NCBI RefSeq assembly: GCF_029784135.1
Contig: NC_073746.1
Location: forward strand, 71,404,042 to 71,468,041
DNA: 64,000 nt
Direction: 5' to 3'
From: Toxorhynchites rutilus septentrionalis
Lineage: Eukaryota > Arthropoda > Insecta > Diptera > Culicidae
Below are positions 1-10,915 of this stretch, piece by piece. The first letter of the stretch is position 1, and every line of letters starts with the position of its first letter. A model generated the notes under the pieces. It had not been told where the DNA came from. It worked only from the letters and a program-made list of their open reading frames with translations, and made no database searches. The position numbers and the translations under genes were made by a program.

Positions 1-546
1 ATTACGCCTTTCATTCAAAAAATTGTAAAAGAGATGAAGGATAAACAAATCATTCTATGCTGGGTTCCTGGTCACCAGGGAATCGACGGAAACGAATAGG
101 CGGATGACATGGCTCGCGAAGGACGAAATGCGGAGGTGATTTGTTCCTCGGTTCCCGCACAAGATGCAGTTTGCTGGTGTAGAAGGATTTTGTGGCAAAA
201 ACATCAATTTATCTGGAACAACGCAGATACGAGAGGCCTAAAACTCATTAAAGGTACCATAACGAGATGGAAAGACAGAAAAACTAGGCGAGAGCAAATT
301 GTACTGACCAGATCGCGTCTGGGACATACTTGGTTCAACAAAAAGCATCTGTTCGAGAGGAAACCTCCCGCGATGTGTGACATCTGTCACTGTGAACCAT
401 ATACTACTCGATTGCTGTAAATACGCTATTGAAAGGAGACGAAACGGACTACCAAACAATATAGGGATATCTTAAGTAACAAAAACAATATGGAAGAAAA
501 AGTACTGAAATTTTTAAAAGACATCAAACTCTACAATCATATATGA
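1..546 (+). pseudogene. Non-LTR retrotransposon ORF2 C-terminus (RNase H and tail), dead
   Basis: Reading frame 1 from the window edge gives the C-terminal part of an I-type (RNase H-bearing) non-LTR retrotransposon polyprotein. The motif WVPGHQGIDGNE followed by AD is the final RNase H block of this class. Further on, a segment with LTRSRLGHTW and PPAMCDICHC matches the usual C-terminal cysteine motif, and the frame ends with LKFLKDIKLYNHI, a typical terminus of such proteins. Stops at 97-99, 418-420 and 430-432 break the frame, so it cannot be translated. The 5' part lies outside the window. The class is well supported; the clade (I, LOA or R1-like) is an inference. Confidence 0.8.
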
Positions 547-645
547 ATTACTGTAAACTCACAAAATAAAATTTAATCAATATACAGAGGCGAATGCCAC
601 ATTAGGCAAAGTACCTATAAAAACAAAAAAAAAACAAAAAAAAGC
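547..645 (+). repeat. 3' UTR and A-rich tail of the non-LTR element
   Basis: A short AT-rich 3' UTR follows the ORF2 stop and runs into an A-rich stretch at about 617-643, made of A runs separated by single C residues. This is a plausible retrotransposition tail and marks the likely 3' end of the element. Confidence 0.5.
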
Positions 646-2207
646 ATTCGCTAACAAGGTGTGCACGTGTTCTGTTAAACTTTTTTTTATTAGTTTGAGA
701 ATTAGTTCATTCTTCTAAACCCGAAATGAGAACATTAGCCCTGCTGAAAGCATGACATAAAATTCTTGTACTTGAACCGACTTATTCGATATGGATCTAC
801 AATATATATATGGTGGGACAGTTATGAATAGAATATCAACATGGGACAATTGAGCTTGATGTTGTTTTTATGAAAGCTTGGAACAAACTACAACTTTTTT
901 TGTGTTTTTTCCGGTAAACCAGGCATAAAAACATCGTTTTATGAAGAAAAGTGAAAATCGTCAAAAAGTAACATGGGACAACTATGCGTAGAACGGCAGT
1001 ATGGTTTAAAAAAACCGTAGATTCCCAAATTAATGCAAAAAAAATATCTGACATCTCTCAGTGCCCACAGAAGTGATCACTCGCAAATGACCATGTTTTC
1101 TTCGGCCGGCTTCAGCACGAACTGATATTGGGCTAATCGCAGCCGAAAGCGTTTAAAATGACGGCATCCACGGCGGACGACTCGGTGGCGGCAGTTCGGA
1201 GGAAGAGAGGGGCACTTTAATAGCGTCAAGGTTTCGCGCTGATTGAGTTATTATTGCTATTGTTATTGGGTGCTTTCGGCGCAAGCCGAGATGGCCTCCG
1301 AGGTGCGCTAAATTGATACCAGAGATGGTAAATGAATTAATCCGTGAGAGAGTCCAATCTTGTTGCCCCACAGCACAGAACCGCCACCAGTTTCGTTAAA
1401 CGTAACGATATCACGCGGTGGCGGCGGCAATACCTTCGAGCCATTTGCTGCAAACGCTCGCGCACACCGTTCATTAACCGCAGAATTAGTAAGTGACGCT
1501 GGAGAAGTGCCCATTAGAAGCGTTTAAAAGCAACACAACCAACCTTCGCACGTATGCGTAATCACTGATTATAGACCGGCACCCGGCAAGGGTGCAGTGT
1601 GTTTATGCTGATATACATATCAGAAGCGTGAAGATTACACACACCCATCATAAGCGCGCGGGGGAAGGGGTGGCCATAGCAGTACATACATACGAGTGGT
1701 TTATAATTATGTTACGCAGCCGCTGCCATGCTTAATGCTGTACCGTGGGTAATCAGCGTGATGTGCGCTCCACAAGGACTGGGCTTGCGGCTCGAGAGTA
1801 TTACCAGATCTAAATTCATAACTAAAGCCGCGTTTGCTTTAAAATTGAAGCGAACATCGCCCTTTTCCACAGTTGATGTTTCAAATTAAAATTGCCAGAA
1901 AAAATACTCATCAGACGATCCTTATAGAAACATTACGTTGGTTCCTCTCATTAGCCGACAAATAGCTGAAGCCAGCTTTAAATCGCTCATTGCCATCTAT
2001 TGTTTCACAAGCTAAGAGTTTAAACTATTACCCAGATATTTCCATTATTACCAACTTTGCTGGTTTCATCCGAGCCGAAGAAACGACTGGAAACCCCCTG
2101 GTGATATCTTCCACTCTCGATGATTTGCTAATAATAACTTCGTCATTATGGCATCCGAAGAGGCGATAGATAATCGGCATTATCTCCGGGCTTGGATCAT
2201 GCGGTAA
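646..2207. other. Non-coding stretch, no recognised feature
   Basis: Only short chance ORFs are present. Positions about 1080-1560 are GC-richer and look like unique sequence; the rest is AT-rich. No repeat copy elsewhere in the window was noticed. Confidence 0.5.
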
Positions 2208-2393
2208 TCAAAATTTGTTTTCCTTCCTCGCATACCCTTACAGCCCCAATCCTGGAGATTGCCAGCGGAAAGTAATTTTCCAACCGACTGTGTTACGTGG
2301 TGCGAGGAAAATGCGATTGATGGAGTAACATTACACGTTTGTTTTATGCAAAACCGGATAAGATAAATATGACCTATTATTGCGTAAACTTTT
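2208..2393 (+). repeat. Duplicated ~185-bp segment, copy A
   Basis: This block is repeated at 4375-4557 in the same orientation with roughly 85-90% identity by eye. Both copies contain an inverted pair (CCTCGCA near the start, TGCGAGG about 80 bases later) and end with a run through GCAAAACCGGATAAGAT. Copy B sits inside another repeat family, so this is probably a small mobile element. A minus-strand ORF in copy A is not preserved in copy B, which argues against coding function. Confidence 0.7.
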
Positions 2394-3663
2394 GATTTCG
2401 ACGGAACCAATCGATGGGGGAAATTTTTATACGGTTTCATTTGTGCACGCATGGAGAATTCGTTCAAGTGAACGTCTTGTACTTTCTTCTTTCGTTTGCT
2501 ACGTGTAGATTAACTAGCTAAAATATTTCTAGTGAATATTTTGGACGTTACATAAAAAATAACTAATGTATTGTAAATGTGTTTGAATGGTTTTACGTTT
2601 CTAGTTCATTCTTTGATGAATATCAAACAGATCAAACAGGTTTTTCATTTACGTAATTAACATGTTTGATGTGAAGTGTTAATATGTTAAGTTAAATATA
2701 ACGTGAAAGAAAATAATATATTATTACATCAAAGTAGGAAAATGTAATAAAGAAAATCAAGCGCCAACAATATTGAACAGTATCCCATATTCCGGAATCC
2801 GATTGGTTTGAAAGTCGATCCGATTTCACGATTCGATCGAAGTCGACTCTTGCATTTTGAAATCCGTTCGTCTCAAATCTGTTTGTTCTATGCAAATGTG
2901 ACAACCTTGCCTTGGTGAAACATGAAAGTCAAAATTGTCAAAACATCCGTATTTATGGAGCAATTTCCATCTATTAGATTTGTAGACCCGAAAGCAATGT
3001 TAAAATGTTAACAATTGAAAGAAAATTGTTATTCGATGTCATTTGAATACTTAGAACACATAGTCCCGTTTTTCTATTATATTTTTTACATGTTATGGCG
3101 GAAGCCATAACTTTTTTCATAATATAAAAACATCATCAGACACAATTTTCGTTCAAGATTTATACACACTTGCAGAAAAAGTGTTACTCTGTTACGTAGA
3201 ATACATATTTCAAACGGTATAGCTAATTTCCATTTCTTTTTTTCGTTTTTAAAGTTTTATTCCACCCGAAAACCCGTTACCATTACTACAGAAATGGAAC
3301 ATGAAGTTCAATTTCGTCTATGTCTAATTTCGTGGCAAAGCATTACGGATTACAGAATAAAACATGCGATCCGTTCAGGTTATTCTGACTCAATCATATT
3401 TCAGAATACGAGTGGAACTGATCTGGAATTTCCGAGCCGATTATACTAACAATTTACATAACAGTGCATTGGGTTTTAGCCTGGTAATGGCAAGGGCTGT
3501 GTCGATGTTGCCCATGATAGCGTCTCGCAAGTGAATCTATTCTTTCTCATGCCACTTCTGTATCGTAGGAACCGCAATCATTCGCTCTCTACCTTCGCTT
3601 TTTACCATGTCGACCATCAATTGTTGGCACAGCTCACGATGTCGTAGAATGTTACAAAAAGTG
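2394..3663. other. AT-rich non-coding stretch
   Basis: No ORF, tandem repeat or recognisable mobile element was found here. Confidence 0.45.
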
Positions 3664-3955
3664 ATGCTCCCGTAGCCGATTGGTTATTGTCACACCTAAC
3701 ATGCCGAGGGTTCGAGCTCAATTTCCGTTCAGGTCGGGGGAATTTTTCGTCAAAGAAATTTTCTCCGACTTGCACTGCGGCCACGCGTATTCTAGGGCTT
3801 GCCACTCAGAATGCATTCAAGGCGTGTTATTTGGCATTGAAATCTCAAGTAACTACTAATAAAAATGACGCAAGTAATACTACGAGGAGACGACGAAGAC
3901 GAAGACGAAGTTCCTCTTGGAACGTTAGTGTCATTTAAGAAGAAAAAGAATAAGT
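3664..3955 (+). mobile_element. tRNA-derived SINE (Feilai-like), copy 1
   Basis: The 5' head contains a degenerate Pol III box A (TAGCCGATTGG, about 3673) and box B (GGTTCGAGCTC, about 3709), as in SINEs derived from a tRNA. The body matches the reverse-strand SINE at 37797-38051 over its whole length, including the AATTTTTCGTCAAAGAAATT segment. The 3' end is an AAG-rich tail near 3937-3950. The sequence resembles the Aedes SINE Feilai; that family name is from memory. The internal ORF with an Arg-rich end is an artefact of the tail. Confidence 0.8.
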
Positions 3956-4007
3956 ATACAAAAATACTAAAATCACAAAATAAGAAATAATAAAAAAGAA
4001 GATTGGG

Positions 4008-4253
4008 TTAACACTTTGCGGACCGCTCACGAGATTTCTCGTGTTTCGCTTTCTGTCTGTTACGGATGGAACACGATATAACTCGTGTTTTCTACACTTG
4101 ATGGTTAATTCCTTGGTCTGCCAAGAATCTCACAAGGCCTACCGATGGTTCGCCTTCGTCTCATCCACACCGAAGGAAACGATCTCATTCGTGGAATCCG
4201 AACAAATGAAGCGCACAAGTTTGCCCCAAAACGTGCGGTCCTTAATGTGTTAA
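4008..4253. mobile_element. piggyBac-type MITE with TTAA target sites
   Basis: A 238-bp element (4012-4249) is flanked on both sides by TTAA. Its ends read CACTTTGCGGACCGC and, on the opposite strand, CACATTAAGGACCGC. TTAA flanks with inverted termini starting with C are the signature of piggyBac-family elements. Subterminal CTCGTG motifs recur. There is no transposase, so it is non-autonomous. Confidence 0.65.
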
Positions 4254-4289
4254 GAGGATGACCATTTGGGTTTTTATGTATTGTTTGAA

Positions 4290-4374
4290 ACTATATTTTT
4301 TAAAATAAGAATCATTGCTTATTGGCTTAAATTTGATATGCTGATCATCTGAATCGGTTCAGAAGCTCAAAAGT
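4290..4374 (+). repeat. Dispersed family Q, 5' piece of an interrupted copy
   Basis: The segment around GATCATCTGAATCGGTTCAG matches 23890-23950 in the same orientation. The family continues at 4558 after the 185-bp copy B insertion. Confidence 0.55.
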
Positions 4375-4557
4375 TCAAAATTTGTTTTCCTTGCTCGCAT
4401 ACACTTACAGCCCCAAATCCTGAAGATTGCCAGCGGAAAGTGATTTTCCAACTGTTTTACGCGATGCGAGGAAAAAGCGATTGATGAAACAACAATATAC
4501 GTTTGTTGTATGCAAAACCGGATAAGATAAATATGACCTATTATTGCGTAAACTTTA
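4375..4557 (+). repeat. Duplicated ~185-bp segment, copy B
   Basis: Second copy of the segment at 2208-2393. It interrupts family Q, whose sequence is continuous without it in the copy at 23880-24000. That makes it an insertion rather than part of a large duplication. Confidence 0.65.
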
Positions 4558-4689
4558 TAAACTTTTGGAAAAACTCATTTTTGAATAAAAGGGGGGGGCG
4601 AAGCATTTTTTTCGGACCATCGGTTAACTTTGGAAAATCATAACTCAAAAACGACTCTCTGGTTTCTGGATATGGTATGTAAAATGAAT
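4558..4689 (+). repeat. Family Q, 3' piece with a poly-G run
   Basis: The family resumes with a G run of eight at about 4591 and the motif CGGACCATCGGTTAAC, found in reverse at about 22838-22855. Confidence 0.5.
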
Positions 4690-5277
4690 GAACTGATGAA
4701 TTTTAAAGCTCGTAAGTGACCCACTTTTCACATGCGTCGATACGGTCAAAGATGTTTTTTTGCGTCAACGTGTGTGGCACCCATACATCGAGCTTCTTTG
4801 TGAATCCAAGCTTCTTCAAATGGTTAATAACGGTTTGATGACTTATCCCCAGCTCTTGGCCGATGCTACGGATGCTACTATGCCGGTCTTTCTCGGCTAA
4901 TTCAGCGATTTTGTCGGCGCATCTTCGACGACCTCTACACCAGAACGAAAACGTTGAAACCATCGTTGTGCGGTGGAAATGGAAACTGTATCGGGTCCAT
5001 AAACTGCACAAATTTTATTGGCAGCTTGAGATGCATTTTTGCCTTTGTCATAGTGCTACTGTAAAACATGTCGGATTTTCACTTTATTTTGCACCATATT
5101 TGCGACACTATAACTCACGAACGACTTAACCAAACAAAACACTGTCAAGGATATTATAGCGCGCAAAAATACCTTTCCAACAAGCTATAGTATGACTCGA
5201 TACAATGAATACAACTAGAACTACGCGCTTACAACGACACCTCGCGGAAATACCGCAGGACTTTTTTGACAGTCTAA
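4690..5277 (-). mobile_element. Truncated mariner element
   Basis: A mariner-family element on the minus strand. Its 5' end is at 5277, next to a TA, and the terminus reads TTAGACTGTCAAAAAAGTCC. The 5' UTR and the N-terminal half of the transposase are present; the catalytic core and 3' terminus are missing. It abuts a pogo-type terminal fragment at 5280-5298. Confidence 0.75.
4703..5097 (-). pseudogene. Mariner transposase fragment, frameshifted and internally deleted
   Basis: The likely start is the ATG at 5097, followed by MVQNKVKIRHVLQ and an in-frame TAG. The frame continues through a helix-turn-helix region with TAQRWFQRF, shifts after a short deletion, and resumes as IRSIGQELGISHQTVINHL and then KKLDVWVPHTLTQKN. 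These are the paired-like HTH and linker of mariner transposases. After DRIDACE it jumps to KWVTY, losing the segment that carries the first catalytic Asp, and stops. Intact family members are about 345 residues; this is about one third. It is closely related to the copy at 43000-44257. Confidence 0.85.
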
Positions 5278-5279
5278 TA

Positions 5280-5298
5280 TAATCGAGTCCGCCCTGTA
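5280..5298. mobile_element. pogo-type terminal repeat fragment
   Basis: AATCGAGTCCGCCCTGTA matches the termini of the pogo-type elements at 28242-30188 and 48520-48744 and ends in TA. The other end was not found, so the mariner insertion or a deletion has removed it. Confidence 0.45.
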
Positions 5299-7950
5299 TT
5301 TAGAGAACTTTCACTGACAGCTTCATATTTATCCATTTTTGCGATTTCAATAGTTTGCTTTCGAAGCAGTTTTGAGCTATCGGAACAAGATTTTGGGTCA
5401 ATAAGTAACCAACATTACTCATCCACCTGTTGTCTTTCGCATGAAGTGATTGACATTCACGCTTTGTTCAACCGACAAACAGGTATTAACGCACAAAACG
5501 TTGCCCCCCAACCGTAACGCTCTGGTTTCAGAAATTTTAAACGTACACCCCAGTATAGATTGATATAAGATGTGATGCAATAATACGGGGGCACTCTTCA
5601 CCAGACGGCATGCAAATCGACATGAACAAAATTACACCATGCCGTGCGATATCTATTTTTCATTATTCCCTAGAATCGAGCCGCAAAACCGCTGTGTGTG
5701 ACATCAGCATAAAGAAAGACTGCTTTTGATGAAGTTTTGAATTATAGAGGCTTTAAGCTTTCTCAGTTTACACGCGCTTGGCCTTGAAAAAGACCATTTT
5801 GAAAAACTAAACTAACCAACTCGGTCGTGAGAAGGTCCATTTGGAAAACCTTGCTGTCGTCCGGTCGCTAACTGGGTGACTGATAAGTCGTGGATGATTG
5901 ATCACAAATAATTTTTTTCATTCGATCTTTCAATTTCCGTGATTTCAATTATTGTTTCCGGGTTAAAAGTGACGTAAGGTGTTTTCAGCGTTAGGAGCGT
6001 CGTGTTCTTTGGTGCAGAACTAAACAGTTTTAGTAACAAAAATTTTACTATGAAAAAGATTTGTTTTAGTAGCATCCCGCACATTTGGAAAATATCTAAA
6101 AAATATCGGTTGATCGGTTGGTGAATAGAAAAAAATACAGCGGTTTATTCTCAAGACAAATAACTGGTGTTATTAGGCTCACAATATAAAAAGTGGACTC
6201 ATATCTTCAATCTTGCCCCTCAATGACAATTGTGGACAAGAAAACTTCTGGCGCTGTCCCTGCCTTCCGGATAAATACAACATGACGTTCGCCTTATTAC
6301 CAACACGACAGTAATTAGTTCACGCACGAGGTTTTCCAATTGCTCAGGAGAGCTCCTAATCTGCAAGGGGTTCGCACTAGAAGCGCGCCCAACATAACGA
6401 GGCGGCAACCGTCGCCGTGGACTCAGCATTGCTGCATCGCCGCCAATGTGGCCACTTTCACGTTGATTGCGTTTTTATTGATCATTTGTAGTTTGTTCGA
6501 TTTAATTTCTTCATTCATTTTGCGCTTTATCCACGTTCCTTTTGCTCCGGCGCTGAGATGTGATACTAATAAGCGTGGTGGGGGGAAAAACTGACAGAAG
6601 GGCCCTGTCTATTTAGGATTTTCTTATCATGCACCAATCTCCGCTGCGCAACGGTTCGTACGACGCCGTTCGCAGGCAGGCAAGCAGGAAAGAATAGTCT
6701 TTCCTCATATTTATCAATTAATCGACGGGAAATTTATTACTTCTCGATGCTGCAAAAGACTCTGTCGCAGCTGAACTAGAGTGTCCCCTCTCACCCATTC
6801 GAGTAGGGAGGTGGGCGGTCTATGGATTTGCTGAAAGCTGAGCCATGCGCTGCAATCGACGAGGCTCTCCGTGGGTTCGTTCGTTCGTATGCCCGGCGGT
6901 AATAAACACTAACTGAGTGATTGCGCAGTTCTGGTAGGGCGGGATGTGGTGAGGAACAGGAGGAACAGGGGTCTCGAGTCACCGCCAATTGCATGACATT
7001 CAATCTTTTGCCATTTAAATTGATTTTTCCCTCTGCTGTTGCGCCGCTAGCAACCCACCCGCCTCCTATTCTTTTTCATTCCCAGGACGGGGCGCCCAGA
7101 TATTGCTGCTGCTGTTGCTGCTACTTGTTTGGGGAAGAAACCCCATTCGAGAGCTTTACTCAATGCGGCAATTGTCGATTAGTTCACCGACAGACAACAC
7201 ACCCAACCGCATCGGGGCAAAGTGCGGTAAAAGTTCGATTTCGTTGCTTATTAGCGTACCATTTGCATCAATGGGATTCTCCGTTCTGAAAGTAACAATT
7301 TTAGTTGGGTCTTCAGGTTTGTCTGTCGATGGCGCGATTCGCGCTATGAACCGTTGGCTCTCCCCCACGGGGTACTAAATAGCGCCTCATTTCGGATGGG
7401 ATCTAATAGGTTACCATCAGGCGAGTATGTGTAAAATTATTTTCAGGCGAAATAAACAACCGCAATGATATAAAAACAAAGACAGAAGAAAGGACACAAA
7501 ATAAAGTAAACGTTCTGAAATGATAATTGGTAGTATTATTTGCTTGTCTTGTTTTACCGACTCGCTGCTACCGACCCAATGCTAATGGGAGGTGAAAAAG
7601 GATCTACACCGCCCGGAAGGAAGCATTCCTTGGTGTCATTACCGACCGACCGTGGCGTGGGTGGATATTTGCTTGTGTATAACATCATAGAGTAGCACTT
7701 CTCAGACGAGGGTCTTACTGGTTGTTGAGGTAAATACCCGAGTGTTTCATAGCGTCGGATGAAATTTGTCACTATTGTGAAAATTCATGACTAAGCTTAG
7801 CAATGTCTCACTGACAGTGTGTTTGACTTTAAAACAAGTTTGGACTTTTAAACGTTCGTCGAATTTTTGCTTTCAAAGTTGGTTGTTTGAGATGCATAAG
7901 GTTTCATAAAAAAGACTGTCACAGCATCATTTGAACATTAATCTATATCA
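5299..7950. other. Long non-coding stretch with a GC-richer unique island
   Basis: No supported gene. Positions about 6220-7420 are GC-richer, contain a CTG/TTG-rich run near 7103-7125, and do not recur elsewhere in the window. The overlapping ORFs on both strands of the island have no family features. It may be intronic or regulatory sequence. Confidence 0.45.
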
Positions 7951-8010
7951 GCGGTACTCAACAATTGTTTTCGTAGGGGCCACAAACATTTGTGCGGGTT
8001 GCGATACAAA
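7951..8010 (+). mobile_element. hAT-type terminus (fragment)
   Basis: CAGCGGTACTCAACAATT followed by GGGGCCACAAA is typical of the start of many hAT non-autonomous elements. No matching opposite end was found. Confidence 0.35.
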
Positions 8011-8079
8011 TTTGATATTTGATTATTTTAATTTGTTTTTAGCCCTGTCATCTAAGCTGGGTGCGTAACGCACAATCTT

Positions 8080-8632
8080 CAGATTGGTATTCCAAACTAT
8101 GACAAACTAAACAAACTATTCAGATTCAAATTCAGATTCCATAAAAACATTCAAAAATTCGAATCAAAAATCCAAAACGTACATTTGTAATAAAAACAAT
8201 CGTGAAAATTTCTAAAATTCAAACAAAACTAAAATTCAAACAAATTTCAATTTCAATATATCCTAAATATTAAACATAATGAAAATAATTCAAAACTTTT
8301 TAAAATTCATAAAATTTCCAAAACTGAGAAAACCTTGAAACTACAAAAAATTTATAAAAAATGCAGAAACTTTCAATAAATTGAAAAATAATCCAAAAAG
8401 TTCAATAAATCGCAAAAAAAAAAAATCAAATAATTCCAATTTAATTTCTATTTTACAAAATCATTTCACCAAAAACCAAAATTTTTCGAAATTTCACACA
8501 ATCCACAAATTTAAAAAATCTAAAATCCTGAAGAAACATTCGAAAACAAATTCAAAACAATCCAAAAATTCCAAAACATTGCAAAAAAATACCAAATAAT
8601 CAAAATTCAGTAAATTACAAAAATTAAGAAAA
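8080..8632. repeat. G-poor, A-rich low-complexity block
   Basis: Degenerate words such as AAAATTC and CCAAAAAT fill this block and G is scarce on the + strand. It looks like a decayed version of the 9-bp arrays that follow. The 72-residue Asn/Lys-rich ORF at 8381 is a composition artefact. Confidence 0.6.
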
Positions 8633-9843
8633 TACACCCAGGTTTTTTACGCGGTTTTTTTACGAGGTTTTTTTTACGCGGATTTTCCAATTAACGCGGT
8701 TTTTTTACGCGGATTTTCCAATTAACGCGGTTTTTTTAACGCGGTCACCGCGTAAAAAAAACTGAGCAATATCAAATCTGTCCCTCATGCTTCCTGAGAC
8801 CATATGACGGAACATAGTGCTATTGACGGATATTAGTGCCGCACCTATGTGCCAGGTTCGATGCATCTGTAGCGAACACAGATTCAATTTGCCCGCGTTG
8901 TTCACCACCGCCTATGCCAGTTTCGATGGGAACGACCACGTCAAGTCGAAGGACAGATTTTGCAACGCAAATGCCTGACAGAACAGAAAGAATTAGACCA
9001 GAAGCAGTTAGAGTTGGAACAGAGGCAATTAGCGCTGCAGAGAAAGCATTTCCAGGAGAAATACAAGCTGGGTCGCTAGCTGATGAATCTGCAAGTGCAA
9101 GAAGAAGTATCTCGAGATAGCATAAAGCTTGTGCAAGAATGGGTTGTCGATAGCCCGTTGAAACGCCGACGATGTGGTGTTATCTACGATAGCGATTAAG
9201 CATTGTACGATACATTCTATCAGTTTTTGGTTGAATCTGTGTTCTATTAATTTAAAAAACAAAGATATTAAACATTTGTTTTTTTTAAATTAATTTGTTA
9301 TGTTATTTTTAATCTGAGCAATATCACATCTCTCCCTCAGGCGCACCTTTTTGAGCATTGAAACCATAAAATTTACCTTAGGCTGGACAACTACTTTGTC
9401 ACACTCCACCTCGCTTCGTCATACCCCCTAAAATCGCCCATCTAATGAGTTACAATAAATGTTTACTCGAATTCGGATTTTCCAATTAACGCGGTTTTTT
9501 TCTCGGATTTTCCTATTTTTGCGCGTAAACCTGAGCAACATCACTTCTCTCTCTCAGTTCATATCTCTCCCTTTCAAGCTCCCTCAGAGCGTATGCCGCA
9601 CCCCATCACGATTCTCAAGAGGATTTTTATGTGACCTTTTTTTCTTTACGGGGAGTTTCCAATTAACGCGGATTTTCCAATTACCACGGTTTTTTACGCG
9701 GATTTTCGAATAAACGCGTTTTTTTAAGCGGATTTTCCAATTAACGCGGTTATTTTTACGCGGATTTTCCAATTACCGCGGTTTTTTTTACGCGTTTTTT
9801 TTACGAGGTACGTATCCCCCGCGTAAAAAAAAACCAGGGTGTA
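8633..9843. mobile_element. TA-flanked 1.2 kb transposon with GCGG minisatellite ends
   Basis: Both ends share an inverted terminus: TACACCCAGGTTTTTTAC at 8633 and, on the opposite strand from 9843, TACACCCTGG followed by a T run and ACGCGG. Inside, ~30-bp repeats built on ACGCGGATTTTCCAATTA occur at 8641-8740 and 9466-9800. A motif like GAGCAATATCACATCTCTCC recurs at about 8763, 9317 and 9532. A decayed coiled-coil coding relic lies at 8921-9199. The superfamily is not clear: a TA target duplication would suit Tc1/mariner-pogo types, but Harbinger-type MITEs also look like this. Confidence 0.55.
8921..9199 (+). pseudogene. Coiled-coil coding relic inside the 1.2 kb element
   Basis: Frame 2 from about 8921 is open and strongly charged: a Gln/Glu/Leu-rich helix with KELDQKQLELEQRQLALQ is followed by a TAG at 9077-9079. 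The same frame then continues through MNLQVQEEVSRDSIKLVQEW and ends with SPLKRRRCGVIYDSD and a stop at 9197-9199. A Leu/Gln coiled coil followed by a basic, nuclear-signal-like end resembles the C-terminus of DNA-binding accessory proteins in some DNA transposons, but also of some Gag proteins. No start codon or catalytic domain is visible. The frame continuity across one stop suggests a real former protein; its identity is unknown. Confidence 0.4.
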
Positions 9844-9906
9844 ACTAAAATTACTAAAATTACTGAAATTATAAAAATTTAAAAAATAATCAAAGTTTTA
9901 CTGAAT

Positions 9907-10475
9907 TACAAAAATTACAAAAAATACAAACATTACAAACATTACAAACATTACAAACATTACAAACATTACAAACATTACAAACATTACAAACATTACA
10001 AACATTACAAACATTACAAACATTACAAACATTACAAACATTACAAACATTACAAACATTACAAACATTACAAACATTACAAACATTACAAACATTACAA
10101 ACATTACAAACATTACAAACATTACAAACACTACAAACATTACAAACATTACAAACATTACAAACATTACAAACATTACAAACATTACAAACATTACAAA
10201 CATTACAAACATTACAAACATTACAAACATTACAAACATTACAAACATTACAAACATTACAAACATTACAAACATTACAAACATTACAAACATTACAAAC
10301 ATTACAAACATTACAAACATTACAAACATTACAAACATTACAAACATTACAAACATTACAAACATTACAAACATTACAAACATTACAAACATTACAAACA
10401 TTACAAAAATTACAAAAAAATCAAACATTATGAAACATTACAAACATTACAAAAATTACAAAAAAATCAAACATT
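9907..10475 (+). repeat. 9-bp tandem array, unit ACAAACATT
   Basis: About 55-60 near-perfect copies of the nonamer; the core 9928-10405 is almost invariant, with a single ACAAACACT variant near 10127. There is no G on the + strand from 9907 to about 10428. Flanking units decay to ACAAAAATT. The (MFV)n and similar ORFs are artefacts of a repeat without stop codons. Confidence 0.97.
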
Positions 10476-10915
10476 TAAAAAAATTTAAAGATTATAAATT
10501 GTAAAAATTATAAACGTTATAAGAAATATAAAAATGATTCAAATAATGATACTAAAATTATCAAATTATGAGAATTAAAATCCAAGAAATCAACAAATCT
10601 TAAAATTTAAGAAAAATCACAAGCAATATTTTTAATGTTTTTTAAAATTCTACCAATTCTAGAAAATTCAAAAATTATTAAAAATTTAAAAACTCAAAAA
10701 TTATAAAGATTGAAAAACAATTGGGAAATTCTGAAAGTTATATAAAAAAAATCCGAAAATGCTGGAAACTCCGAAAATTTTTCAAAATTCTAAAAATGAT
10801 AAAATTTCCAAAGAAATTTGAATCCTAAAGATTTTAAATATTTCAGTAATTCTGAAAATTCTAGAAATTACAAATGTTACAAGAATTATATAAAATCAAA
10901 AATTACAAAACTAAA
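10476..10915. repeat. G-poor low-complexity spacer between arrays
   Basis: A-rich, G-poor sequence with words such as TTCTAAAAATGATAAAATTTCC, broken up and irregular, like 8080-8632. No gene. Confidence 0.6.

Noticed and set aside
3687..3938. 83-residue ORF with an Arg-rich C-terminus
   Set aside because: It is a translation of the SINE, and the Arg run is the GACGAA-type tail sequence.
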